Origin: Stenotrophomonas_A sp035629025 | GTDB lineage: Bacteria; Pseudomonadota; Gammaproteobacteria; Xanthomonadales; Xanthomonadaceae | Length of the DNA: 64,000 bases | Direction of reading: 5' to 3' | NCBI GenBank assembly: GCA_035629025.1 | Contig: DASPIU010000051.1 | Location: 1 to 64,000 of the forward strand | Shown: positions 41,429 to 50,645 of the stretch, piece by piece | Layout: every line of letters begins with the position of its first letter | Numbering within the stretch: the first letter of the stretch is position 1 | Position numbers and translations under genes: made by a program | Notes under the pieces: model-generated | Seen by the model: the letters and a program-made list of their open reading frames with translations, nothing else | The model's database searches: none | Told to the model about the DNA's origin: nothing

Positions 41429-41484
41429 GAGCTACTCCTTCAATGCAGCCGCGGGACTGTAACCCAGTCCCCCCGACAAAAGAA

Positions 41485-41508
41485 AACGGCCGGGTCGCCC
41501 CGGCCGTT
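41485..41508 (-). terminator. Terminator of Oar-like receptor gene
   Basis: AACGGCCGGG/CCCGGCCGTT stem with a four-base loop, followed on the minus strand by TTTTCTTTTG. It lies about 30 bases after the receptor stop and before ppnN. Confidence 0.85.
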
Positions 41509-41535
41509 CCTTGTTGTGCCGCAGTTCCGAAGGGA

Positions 41536-44500
41536 TCAGAACTGGTAGCGGAAGCCCAGCTGCATGGACCACTGCGAGACACCGACGTTGAAGCCGTCGG
41601 CGTCGGCGTTGGCTACGGTCGGCTTGTCGGCGCTGACGTAGTTGTACACGTACTTGCCCTGGTAGATCCCCTGCAAGGTGGCCACGCGGGCGTCCGCGTA
41701 GAAGCCGTAGTCGTAGATCTGGCCCCACTTCTTGTTCAGCAGGTTGCCGACGTTCTGGATATCCAGCCAGATTTCCGACTTGTGACCCTTGAAGAAGCCC
41801 GGCAGCTCCTGGCTGATGCGCACGTCGAACGTGTTCACCCAGCCGGCACGGAACTCATTGGCCGGGGCGTAGCTGCCCGCGTACTTGGCCAGCTGCGGGT
41901 TGGCGGCGAGCCAGTCGAAGAAGCTCTTCTCCATCGCCGCATTGGCGACGAACTGGCCACCGGTCGTCAGGTTGCCGAACAGCACGTCACCCGGACCCGA
42001 CGGCACGTAGAACAGGTCGTTGGCGGTACGCGTGTCGCCGTTGGCGTCGTTGACGTAGACGTAGCTGTAGGGACGGCCACTGCGGCCTTCGTAGAACAGG
42101 CCGATCTGGGTCTGGTAGTCACCGAAGAACTTGTGATGCCAGTTGAGCTGACCGGTAACGCGGTCCTTGATCTCGTAGCGCGAGGTGTTCTCGGTGTCCG
42201 AGTTGGCATTGAACGCGTACTGGTAGCCCCAGCCCGAGCTCGCGGTGGAGCTGGTCAGGCTGCCCACTTCGGTCGCGTCGGTGTAGGTGTAGCCCAGGGT
42301 CCAGGACCAGTCGCTGTCCTCGCTGAACGGCTTGGTCAGCGACACGGTGAACTGCGAGGTGCGGCCCTTGTCGGTGTTGTCGATCAGGAAGACGTTGTTG
42401 TACGAACTGTTGCGGCCATAGCGCGCATCACCCGACGCCCACGCACGACCGGTCTTGCTCGGGTTCCAGTACAGCTCGCGGCCGTCCGGACCGAGGAACG
42501 AGTACTGCGTTTCGCCATCCACCACCGGCCCGATGTTCAGGCTCTGGTAGTACAGCGCGTTCTTGACCTTGGTCACCAGCAGCTCGGCCGAACCGACGAT
42601 GCCGTACCACGGCAGTTCGTGGTCGAACGCCAGGTTGGCCTTCCAGGTCGACGGCAGCTTGAAGTCATTGCCAACGAAGTTGACGTTCTGCGTCGGCGGC
42701 ACTGCACTGGCAGACGGCACATTCTGGTTCAGGCCATCCGGGCTGAACGGCACGCCCGGCGTGGTGCCCGGGTTATACAGGGTGTAGGAGTTGTAGTTGT
42801 AGCCAGTGGTCGAATAGCTGTTGCTGATCCACACGCTCGGCGCGTCACCCTGGAACAGGCCCACGCCGCCACGCAGCTGGGTCGGGCGCTCGCTGTCGAA
42901 GGTGTAGTTGAAGCCGAAGCGCGGCTGGATCAGGAAGTCCTTGGAGAACACTTCGCTGTTGTTGTAGCCGAAGTAGTTCGACGCGGCCGCGTTGTAGGTC
43001 GGGTTCGGGCTGGTGTCGGCACGGTCGCCACGCAGGCCCAGGGTCAGGGTCAGGTTGCTGTTGACGTACCAGGTGTCCTGCACGAACAGGCCGATGTTCT
43101 TGAGCTTGAAGTCAGCGGCGATCGAGCCTGGGTAGACCTCCGAGCTCAGGTCGTACTGCGCCCAGTTGCCGCTGGCGAAGTTGTCCAGGCCGTAGAAGCG
43201 GTACACGCCCCAGGAGTTGGCACCGTAGTAGTTGTAGATCTCGTTGTCGCTGTAGTCGACGCCGAACTTCAGCTCGTGGTCGCCGAGGTTCCAGGTACCC
43301 GCACCGTAGTAGTTCCAGGTCTTGGTCTGCAGGACGTTGTTCTGCGAGTTGGTCTCGGTTCCGAGGTACAGCACGTCGCCGCTCGGGCTGGCTTGGCTGC
43401 CGCCGAAGTAGATCGCCACGCTCGGCGCGGTGGTCGGGACCACGCGGACGGCCGAGTAATCGCGGTAGGACACCTTGAACTCGGTCGAGAAGGTATCGGT
43501 CCAGTCACTGAACACCTGGCCGACGTAGCTCTCGTTGGTCTTCTCGTGCTGGTACCAGTACGAGCTCAGTGAAGCCTGGCTGGAGCTGCTCATACCGTTG
43601 ATGCGCAGCTTGCTCTGCTCGAGCTTGCTATAGCGCAGGTTGGCGCGGTGCGCGTCGGAAATGTTCCAGTCCAGCTTCAGCGCGTACTCTTCCAGGTCGG
43701 TGTTGCCGTCGCTGTCCAGGCCACCGGCGTCAAAGCCCCAGGTGTCCTGCGCGATCTGCTGCGCGCGCGCCACGTCGCCCATGTCGATCACGGCGTTGGC
43801 CTTGCCCAGCGCGGAGCTGCCGAGGTCGGCGCCCGGCGCCTTCTGCTCGAACTTCTCGTAGTTGGCGAAGAAGAACAGCTTGTCCTTGACGATCGGGCCG
43901 CCCAGGGTCATGCCGTAGGTCTTCTCGCTGTCGAAGCCGTTGAACTTGCTGCCGTCCGGGTTGTCGCCGAACCAGCTGCCGTCACGGTAGGAGCCGTACA
44001 CCGAGCCGTGGAATTCGTTGGTGCCGGACTTGGTCACCGCGTTGACGGTGGCGCCCGAAGCGGCGGCAATGGAGACGTCATAGTTCGACAGGTTGATGTC
44101 GATGGCTTCGATCGCTTCCATCGACACCGGCTGGCGGCGGGTCGGCATGTTGTTGCCTTCCAGGCCGAAGGTGTCGCTGGCCGACACGCCGTCGATGCTG
44201 ATCGAGTTGAATCGCGGGTTCTGGCCACCGGCCGAGATGGTGCCCGAGGCGCGGTCAACGAAGGCCACGCGCGGGTCCAGGCGCATGTAGTCTTGGATGT
44301 TGCCGTTGATCGACGGCATGGCCTCGATCTTCTGCTGGTCGATCGCGGTACCGGCACCCATCTTGGTGGCGCTGAACACTTCCGAGCCACCGGCCACGGC
44401 CACCGCGGTCACGGTGTCCAGGGTGGTGAGGTCGCCGGCCAGCTGCGCATTGACGGTGTTGACCTGGTTCAGCGTCAGGTACACGCCGTCCTCGGTCTTG

Positions 44501-44781
44501 GTGCCCTCGCCCGGCTTGGTGATGGTGATGCTGTACGGGCCACCCACGCGCAGGCCGCGCGCGGTGTAGCGACCGGCCTCGTCAGTGGTGGCGCGGCTGA
44601 CCGTGCCCGACTCCGAGTGAGTGATGGTCACTTCGGCACCAGCCACCGGCTGGCCGGCGTTGGTGGTGACCACGCCGCCGACACCTGCCGAGGTGCTCTG
44701 GGCAAAGGCGGGGGCGGCGGCAAGTGCGACCACGAGACCAAGCGCAAGCTTGGACAGGCGGAGCGGACGGGGGTGAGTCAT
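41536..44781 (-). CDS. Oar-like TonB-dependent receptor with carboxypeptidase-regulatory N-domain
   Basis: Outer-membrane receptor of 1081 residues. The signal peptide ends at APAFA (about 27). A CarboxypepD_reg-like beta domain follows at about 30-110 (GGVVTTNAGQPVAGAEVTI, TDEAGRYTARGL), then the plug (SINGNIQDYMRLDPRVAF, GQNPRFNSISIDGV, SGATVNAVTKSGTNEFHGS) and a large barrel ending in FRYQF. This is the Oar/Myxococcus-type family; members are linked to uptake of large substrates or protein secretion, but the ligand is unknown. The ATG at 44781 is preferred over 44847 for its signal peptide. Confidence 0.93.
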   Translation of the reverse strand: MTHPRPLRLSKLALGLVVALAAAPAFAQSTSAGVGGVVTTNAGQPVAGAEVTITHSESGTVSRATTDEAGRYTARGLRVGGPYSITITKPGEGTKTEDGVYLTLNQVNTVNAQLAGDLTTLDTVTAVAVAGGSEVFSATKMGAGTAIDQQKIEAMPSINGNIQDYMRLDPRVAFVDRASGTISAGGQNPRFNSISIDGVSASDTFGLEGNNMPTRRQPVSMEAIEAIDINLSNYDVSIAAASGATVNAVTKSGTNEFHGSVYGSYRDGSWFGDNPDGSKFNGFDSEKTYGMTLGGPIVKDKLFFFANYEKFEQKAPGADLGSSALGKANAVIDMGDVARAQQIAQDTWGFDAGGLDSDGNTDLEEYALKLDWNISDAHRANLRYSKLEQSKLRINGMSSSSQASLSSYWYQHEKTNESYVGQVFSDWTDTFSTEFKVSYRDYSAVRVVPTTAPSVAIYFGGSQASPSGDVLYLGTETNSQNNVLQTKTWNYYGAGTWNLGDHELKFGVDYSDNEIYNYYGANSWGVYRFYGLDNFASGNWAQYDLSSEVYPGSIAADFKLKNIGLFVQDTWYVNSNLTLTLGLRGDRADTSPNPTYNAAASNYFGYNNSEVFSKDFLIQPRFGFNYTFDSERPTQLRGGVGLFQGDAPSVWISNSYSTTGYNYNSYTLYNPGTTPGVPFSPDGLNQNVPSASAVPPTQNVNFVGNDFKLPSTWKANLAFDHELPWYGIVGSAELLVTKVKNALYYQSLNIGPVVDGETQYSFLGPDGRELYWNPSKTGRAWASGDARYGRNSSYNNVFLIDNTDKGRTSQFTVSLTKPFSEDSDWSWTLGYTYTDATEVGSLTSSTASSGWGYQYAFNANSDTENTSRYEIKDRVTGQLNWHHKFFGDYQTQIGLFYEGRSGRPYSYVYVNDANGDTRTANDLFYVPSGPGDVLFGNLTTGGQFVANAAMEKSFFDWLAANPQLAKYAGSYAPANEFRAGWVNTFDVRISQELPGFFKGHKSEIWLDIQNVGNLLNKKWGQIYDYGFYADARVATLQGIYQGKYVYNYVSADKPTVANADADGFNVGVSQWSMQLGFRYQF

Positions 44782-44897
44782 GGGCGGTAGCCTCGATACG
44801 TTTGACGGATGCGGAAGACGGCTCAGCCCATGCCGCTTGATGGCCATGCGCTGCCTGATCTGGGGTTCCCTACCGAAGGCCTGGTTTCGGCCGTAAC

Positions 44898-44916
44898 GGT
44901 TAACAACAGGTTAACA
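44898..44916. promoter_or_regulatory. Direct repeat GGTTAACA x2 upstream of Oar-like receptor
   Basis: GGTTAACA at 44898 and 44909, eleven bases apart (one helical turn), each holding the palindrome GTTAAC, in an AT-rich patch about 120 bases before the receptor start. It looks like a tandem regulator site. The rest of the 343-base gap 44782-45124 shows nothing else convincing. Confidence 0.4.
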
Positions 44917-45124
44917 CGGTAAAGACGAAATGTGACCGGCTCGTGACCAAAAGTCCGTTCGCCAGCACGGCTGCAAACGCTTGCAGCACAGAGACTTGGA
45001 GCGAATCAGGGACTTATGTGCAGGTGCAGCATGGCACCCGGCGCAAGGCAACGGTCAGACGTTCCTCACGGGCCCTGCACAGCGGCAGGGAGATGGGATG
45101 GCCGAGGTGGCCGACCGGGACGTC

Positions 45125-45724
45125 TCAGATCGTGGTCGGCAGCTTCAGATAGGTGCCAATGCCGTCGAGGAACATCTGCACCGAGATCGCCACCAGCAGC
45201 ATGCCCATCAACCGCTCCAACGCCGACAGGGCGCGATGGCCGAGCAGCTTGTACAGCAGCGGCGAGCAGAACAGGATCGCCGAGGTCGCGCCCCAGGCGA
45301 TCATCAGGGCCAGGCTGAAGTCCGGCAGGCGGTGCGGCTCGCCGCTGCCCATCAGCATCACCGCGGCCATGCCAGAAGGGCCGGCGACCAAGGGGATAGC
45401 CAGCGGCACGATGAAGGGCTCGCCATCGGGAATCTCGCCCATCAGGCCCTCGGGGCGAGGGAAGATCATGCGGATACCGATCAGGAACAGGACGATGCCA
45501 CCGGCGATCGACACCGACTCCTGGCGCAGGTGCATCAACTCCAACGCGTACTTGCCGCCCCACAGGAAGCCCATCAGCACGCCCAGGGCGATCAGCAGCT
45601 CGCGGGCCAGGACGATGCGCTGGCGCGCCGGCGGCAGCGGCTTGAGCACACTGAGGAAGACCGGGATGTTGCCCAGCGGGTCGAGGATCAGGAACAGCAG
45701 CAGGGCGGCGGAGAGGATGGTCAT
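45125..45724 (-). CDS. MarC-family integral membrane protein
   Basis: 199 residues with about six membrane helices. Family features are LFLILDPLGNIPVFLSVL at the start, GGIVLFLIGIRMIF in the middle and IPLVAGPSGMAAVMLM in the second repeat. MarC/YhgN proteins have no firmly established transport role. The start ATG at 45722-45724 gives the usual short N-terminus before helix 1. The upstream SDR gene ends 45 bases before, so the two may be co-transcribed. Confidence 0.92.
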   Translation of the reverse strand: MTILSAALLLFLILDPLGNIPVFLSVLKPLPPARQRIVLARELLIALGVLMGFLWGGKYALELMHLRQESVSIAGGIVLFLIGIRMIFPRPEGLMGEIPDGEPFIVPLAIPLVAGPSGMAAVMLMGSGEPHRLPDFSLALMIAWGATSAILFCSPLLYKLLGHRALSALERLMGMLLVAISVQMFLDGIGTYLKLPTTI

Positions 45725-45769
45725 CGGGAAAACCTGGGGAAGACGGTGCGGCGGATGCGGTTGCGGCGC

Positions 45770-46507
45770 TCAGAGCGCGGCAGCGGGCGCCTGCCAGATG
45801 TGGCCGCGGTGGACCGCGCCGGCCGGCGCCAGCAGGGTCACGCAGGCCTCGGCATAGGCCTGCGGCGCGATCGCCTCGCGGTCGTCGTCGTGCAGGAAGG
45901 CGCGCGCACGCAACGCGGTGCGCATCGGCCTTGGCTGCAGCGCCGACACCCGGACCGGTCCGGCGCTGGTTTCGCCATGCAGGCTCGCGAGCAGGCCACG
46001 CTGGGCGTGCTGGGCCGCGCCATAGCCGCCCCAGTAGGCGTGGCCGACGCGCGCCGGGTCATCGAGCACGAACACCAGCGCGGCATCTTCGGCACGACGC
46101 AGCAGCGGCAGACAGGCCTGCGAAAGCCAGGCACGAGCGGTGAGGTTGACGTGCAGCACGCGCGCCAGCACTGCCGGGTCGGTCAGTTCCAGCGGCGTCA
46201 GGCCGGGGAAATCGGCCGCACAGTGCAGCACGCCGTCGAGGCGGCCGAGTTCTTCGTCGATGCGCTGCGCCAGCGTGGCATGGTCGTCCGCACTGGCGCC
46301 GGCCAGGTCGAAGGGGTAGATCAGCGGTTCGGGGCCGAGCGCGGCGATGCGGTCATACAGGCGTTCGAGTTTGGCCGGCTTGCGCCCGAGCAGCACGACG
46401 GTGGCGCCTGCTGCCGCCGCGGCCTGCGCCGCGACCGCGCCCAGCCCGCCGGCCGCGCCGGTCACCAGGATCACGCGCCCGTCGAGCGCGCCAGGCGCGC
46501 CACTCAT
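45770..46507 (-). CDS. Short-chain dehydrogenase/reductase-like protein with altered active site
   Basis: 245 residues with a Rossmann fold: nucleotide-binding VTGAAGGLGAVAA, then LHCAADF in place of NNAG. The overall layout is YciK-like. The SDR catalytic residues are changed: the YxxxK motif reads YGAAQ (Lys replaced by Gln) and the usual catalytic Ser segment reads VLDDPARVG. The protein may therefore bind nucleotide without standard oxidoreductase activity. The ATG at 46505-46507 with GAGG upstream is preferred; a GTG at 46520-46522 overlapping the grxD stop is possible. Confidence 0.85.
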   Translation of the reverse strand: MSGAPGALDGRVILVTGAAGGLGAVAAQAAAAAGATVVLLGRKPAKLERLYDRIAALGPEPLIYPFDLAGASADDHATLAQRIDEELGRLDGVLHCAADFPGLTPLELTDPAVLARVLHVNLTARAWLSQACLPLLRRAEDAALVFVLDDPARVGHAYWGGYGAAQHAQRGLLASLHGETSAGPVRVSALQPRPMRTALRARAFLHDDDREAIAPQAYAEACVTLLAPAGAVHRGHIWQAPAAAL

Positions 46508-46518
46508 CTGCACCTCGC

Positions 46519-46839
46519 TCACGAAGCGTAGGCCTCGGCGACGATGCGCTTGAGTTCGCCGGATTCAAACAGTTCCAGGGTGATGTCACAGCCGCCGATC
46601 AGTTCGCCATGGATGAACAACTGCGGGAACGTCGGCCAGTTGGAATAACGCGGCAGGTTGGCACGGATCTCCGGCTCTTCGAGCACGTTGACCGTGTGCA
46701 GGCGCTCGGCACCGGCCGCCAGCAGGGCCTGCACGGCGCGGCTGGAAAAGCCGCACATCGGGAAGCGCGGCGTCCCCTTCATGAACAACACGATCGGGTG
46801 CCCTTCGACTTCCGCCTGGATGCGCTCCATCACCGGCAT
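46519..46839 (-). CDS. grxD: Monothiol glutaredoxin, CGFS type
   Basis: 106 residues. MKGTPRFPMCGFSSRAVQ contains the CGFS active site, and WPTFPQLFIHGELIGGCDI carries the glutathione-binding features. Such proteins bind a 2Fe-2S cluster with glutathione and hand it to acceptor proteins. The downstream SDR-like gene overlaps or abuts its stop. It is divergent from sodB, another iron-dependent stress gene. Confidence 0.96.
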   Translation of the reverse strand: MPVMERIQAEVEGHPIVLFMKGTPRFPMCGFSSRAVQALLAAGAERLHTVNVLEEPEIRANLPRYSNWPTFPQLFIHGELIGGCDITLELFESGELKRIVAEAYAS

Positions 46840-46948
46840 GGGGATTCTCCTGTGGTGGCGGCAGTGTCGACCTTCAGGTCGGATAGACTGCCCCCTGGTC
46901 CGTCATTGTAAGCACAGGCCGCGACCCACGTGGCCCCCACCCTCGCCC

Positions 46949-47527
46949 ATGCCGATCGAACTTTCTCCCCTGCCCTACGACCGCGCGGCGTTGGCGCCGC
47001 ACCTGTCGGCCGAAACGCTGGATTTCCACCACGGCAAGCACCAGCGCGCCTATGTCGAGCGGCTCAACGAATTGATTGCCGGCACCGAATTCGCCGACCT
47101 GACACTGGAAGACATCGTGCGCCGCGCGCAGGGCAGCGTGTTCAACCAGGCCGCGCAGGTGTGGAACCACGAGTTCTACTGGCAGTGCCTGCGCCCGCGC
47201 GGCGGCGCCGAGCCCGGCGGCACGTTGGGCGAGAAGATCGCGCAGGCCTTCGGTGATTTCGCCCACTTTCGTGACGAGTTCAACCGCCGCGCGCTGGCGA
47301 CCTTCGGCTCGGGCTGGACCTGGCTGGTGCAGCGCAGTGACGGCGGGCTGGCGGTGGTCAGCACCAGCAATGCGTCCACGCCGCTGACCGGCGAGGACAC
47401 GCCGCTGCTGGCCTGCGACCTGTGGGAGCACGCCTATTACATCGATTACCGCAACGGCCGCGCGCAATACCTGGAAGCGTTCTGGAAGCTGGTGAACTGG
47501 GATTTCGTGGCGTCGCGGTTGCGCTGA
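46949..47527 (+). CDS. sodB: Superoxide dismutase, Fe/Mn family (Fe-type)
   Basis: Converts superoxide to hydrogen peroxide and oxygen in the cytoplasm. 192 residues. The metal ligands sit at His27, His74 (WNHEFYW), Asp157 and His161 (DLWEHAYY), the same numbering as E. coli SodB. QAAQVWNHEFYW and GSGWTWL are the usual family motifs. The ATG at 46949 gives the typical MPIELSPLPYD start. Confidence 0.96.
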   Translation: MPIELSPLPYDRAALAPHLSAETLDFHHGKHQRAYVERLNELIAGTEFADLTLEDIVRRAQGSVFNQAAQVWNHEFYWQCLRPRGGAEPGGTLGEKIAQAFGDFAHFRDEFNRRALATFGSGWTWLVQRSDGGLAVVSTSNASTPLTGEDTPLLACDLWEHAYYIDYRNGRAQYLEAFWKLVNWDFVASRLR

Positions 47528-47580
47528 GCCGCGCGCGTTTGCCTGCTCCCATCTGGCATGCAGGGACGCGGCTGGGGCCG

Positions 47581-47658
47581 TTGTGGGAGGGGCTTCAGCC
47601 CCGACGAACGGAGATGCCATCTGTTAGATCACGGTCGCGGCTGAAGCCGCTCCCACAG
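47581..47658. repeat. Intergenic inverted repeat (same family as 4263)
   Basis: GTGGGAGGGGCTTCAGCCCCGAC faces GTCGCGGCTGAAGCCGCTCCCAC across about 30 bases. It lies between convergent sodB and purK and may also act as a transcription or mRNA end. Confidence 0.8.
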
Positions 47659-47696
47659 TGCACCCATCCAGCATTCCGGCGACGCTCCTGCAGCGA

Positions 47697-48853
47697 TCAG
47701 CCAACGCTGCCAGCGGCCTCTTCCAACCGCGCCACCACCGGCGCCACCTGATCCTGCCGCCCCAGCAACTTCCCGGCCTGACGCAGCGCCTGCGCCAGCG
47801 CCGCCGGGCTGTCGGCACGCAACGTCGCATGGCCCACCTTGCGGCCCGCTCGCGGCGTCTTGCCGTAGTCGTGCCAGTGCCCGCCGGGCACCTGCAGGAA
47901 CGCGGCCGCATCGGGCATGCCGCCCAGCCAGTTGAGCATGCAGGCATGGCCACGCGCGGTGGTGTCACCGAGCGGCAACCCCAACAGCGCGCGCAGGTGA
48001 TTCTCGAACTGCGAGGTCTCGGCGCCTTCGATGGTCCAGTGCCCGGAGTTGTGCACCCGCGGCGCCATCTCGTTGGCAAGCAGTTCGCCGTCGCGGCAGA
48101 ACAGCTCCAGCGCGAACACGCCCACGTAGTCCAGGCGCGCGGCCAGGCGCTGCGCGTAATCGGCGGCGGTCGCCTGCAACGCAGCATCGACGCGCGCCGG
48201 TGCGAGGCTGGCGGAAAGCACACCGTCGACGTGCCAGTTCTCGGTCAGCGGCCAGGCGCGGAACTCGCCATCGCGGCCGCGCACGGCGACCACGCTGACT
48301 TCGCGCTGGAACGGCACGAAGGCTTCGACGATCAGGCCCACGGTGCCCGCCTGCGCGCCCAGCGCGTCCCACGCGGCTGCGGCGTCGGCGGGTGACTTGA
48401 TCCGGAACTGGCCCTTGCCGTCGTAGCCGAGGCGGCGGGTCTTCAGAATGCACGGCGTGCCGATGCGCGCGAGCGCGTCATCAAGCTCGGCGCGGTCGGA
48501 AACCGCGGCAAATTCCGGCACCGGAATGCCTAACTCGCGGAACAGCGACTTCTCGCTCAGGCGATCCTGCGCCACCGCCAGCGCCTGCGGGCCGGGAAAC
48601 ACCGGGGCGTGGCCGAGCAGCCACTGCGTGCTGTCGGCAGGCACGTTCTCGAAATCGAAAGTCACCACATCCACGCCATCGACAAAGCGCGCCAGCGCCT
48701 GGCGGTCGTCGAACGCGCCCGGCTCCAGCGGTGCCAGCTGCGCGGCGCAGGCCTCGCTGGCGGGGTCGAGCAGCTTGAAGCGCAGGCCGAGCGGAGCGCC
48801 GGCCAGAATCATCATGCGGGCGAGCTGGCCGCCACCCAGGATGCCAACCGTGG

Positions 48854-48857
<4 letters not shown>
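47697..48857 (-). CDS. purK: N5-carboxyaminoimidazole ribonucleotide synthase
   Basis: ATP-grasp enzyme of de novo purine synthesis making N5-CAIR from AIR, bicarbonate and ATP. 386 residues with GILGGGQLARMM at the start, the ATP-grasp segments (LKTRRLGYDGKGQFRI, VEAFVPFQREVSVV) and NEMAPRVHNSGHWTIEG near the active site. The ATG overlaps the purE stop by four bases, so purE and purK are coupled. Confidence 0.97.
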
Positions 48858-49357
<500 letters not shown>

Positions 49358-49423
49358 GGCCCTACCCTGCCTCAAAGACGTATTCTAGCCGCCTTCCGGC
49401 AAGACCAAGAACCGACCCAGGCC

Positions 49424-49693
49424 ATGGACCGCAAACTGCTCGACCTGCTCTGCTCGCCCGATACCCGCCAGCCGCTGTCGTTGCTGGACAGCGCCGGGCT
49501 GGAAGCGCTGAACCGGGCGATCGCCGCCGGCGGCGTGCTCAAGGCCGATGGCAGCGCGCTGACCCAGCCACTGCGCGAGGCGCTGGTCAGCCGCGATCGC
49601 AAGCAGGTCTTCCGCGTCGAGGACGGCATTCCGGTGCTGCTGGCCGAAGAAGCCATCGACAGCAGCCAGCTTGCCGATTTCCCCGGCCGCTGA
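49424..49693 (+). CDS. Trm112-family protein
   Basis: 89 residues beginning MDRKLLDLLCSPDTRQPL and ending with EDGIPVLLAEEA, the pattern of the YcaR/UPF0434 Trm112-like family. These small proteins partner methyltransferases in eukaryotes and archaea; the bacterial role is unclear. The family's zinc Cys set is incomplete (one Cys visible). It lies ten bases before nadC and may be co-transcribed with it. Confidence 0.88.
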   Translation: MDRKLLDLLCSPDTRQPLSLLDSAGLEALNRAIAAGGVLKADGSALTQPLREALVSRDRKQVFRVEDGIPVLLAEEAIDSSQLADFPGR

Positions 49694-49703
49694 GTCACGC
49701 GCC

Positions 49704-50600
49704 ATGAACTCGTTGCTGCCCGCCGTCACCCTGCCGGCGTGGCTGACACAGGTGCAGGTGCAGGCTGATGCCGAGCGCGCCCTGGCCGAGGACATCGGCA
49801 GCGGCGATGTCACCGCCGCGTTGCTGCCCGACCGCTCCGATATTGCCTATCTGCTGTGCAAGCAGGATGCGGTGATCGCGGGCCGGCCCTGGTTCGATGC
49901 CTGCCACCGTGCGCTCGACCCACAGGTGCGCATCGACTGGCGCGTGGCCGAAGGCGACCACGTCGCCGCTGGCACCGTGCTGGCCACCCTGGCCGGACGC
50001 AGCCGCAGCCTGGTCAGCGCTGAGCGCACCTCGCTCAACTTCCTGCAGACCCTCTCCGGCACCGCCACCACCACGGCGCGCCATGTCGCCGCAGTGGCCG
50101 GCACCGGCACGCGCATCCTCGACACCCGCAAGACCCTGCCCGGCCTGCGCCTGGCGCAGAAGTACGCGGTGCTGTGCGGCGGCGGCGAGAACCACCGCAT
50201 CGGCCTGTTCGATACGGTGATGCTCAAGGAGAACCACATCCGCGCCGCCGGCTCGCTGCGTGCGGCGGTGGCGGCCGCGCGCCAGCAGCAGCCCACGTTG
50301 CCGCTGGTGGTGGAGGTCGAGGACCTGGAGCAGCTGCGCGAGGCCATGGCTGCCGGCTGCGAGCGCATCCTGATCGACGACTTCGACCCGGCACTGCGGC
50401 GCGAGGCCGTGCGTATCGCCGCCAGCGTGCCCGCGCATGCGCGCATTCCGCTGGAAGTGTCTGGCAGCGTCGGCCTTGAGGGCCTGCGCGCCATAGCCGA
50501 AGACGGCGTCGACTACATCTCGATCGGCGCCCTGACCAAGCACGTCAGCGCCATCGACCTGTCGCTCAAGCTCGGTCCACCGCCCCATCACGCCACTTGA
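49704..50600 (+). CDS. nadC: Nicotinate-nucleotide diphosphorylase (quinolinate phosphoribosyltransferase)
   Basis: Makes nicotinate mononucleotide from quinolinate and PRPP in NAD synthesis. 298 residues. The family motifs are DIGSGDVT at the start, ERTSLNFLQTLSGTAT, TRKTLPGLRLAQKYAV, GGGENHRIGLFD, LKENHI and VEVEDLEQL. The ATG at 49704 removes the overlap with the Trm112 gene and gives the normal length. Confidence 0.97.
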   Translation: MNSLLPAVTLPAWLTQVQVQADAERALAEDIGSGDVTAALLPDRSDIAYLLCKQDAVIAGRPWFDACHRALDPQVRIDWRVAEGDHVAAGTVLATLAGRSRSLVSAERTSLNFLQTLSGTATTTARHVAAVAGTGTRILDTRKTLPGLRLAQKYAVLCGGGENHRIGLFDTVMLKENHIRAAGSLRAAVAAARQQQPTLPLVVEVEDLEQLREAMAAGCERILIDDFDPALRREAVRIAASVPAHARIPLEVSGSVGLEGLRAIAEDGVDYISIGALTKHVSAIDLSLKLGPPPHHAT

Positions 50601-50645
50601 ACGACGCTCTGGCAGTGTGCCGTCAGCCCCCGACGTTCGCTGCCG

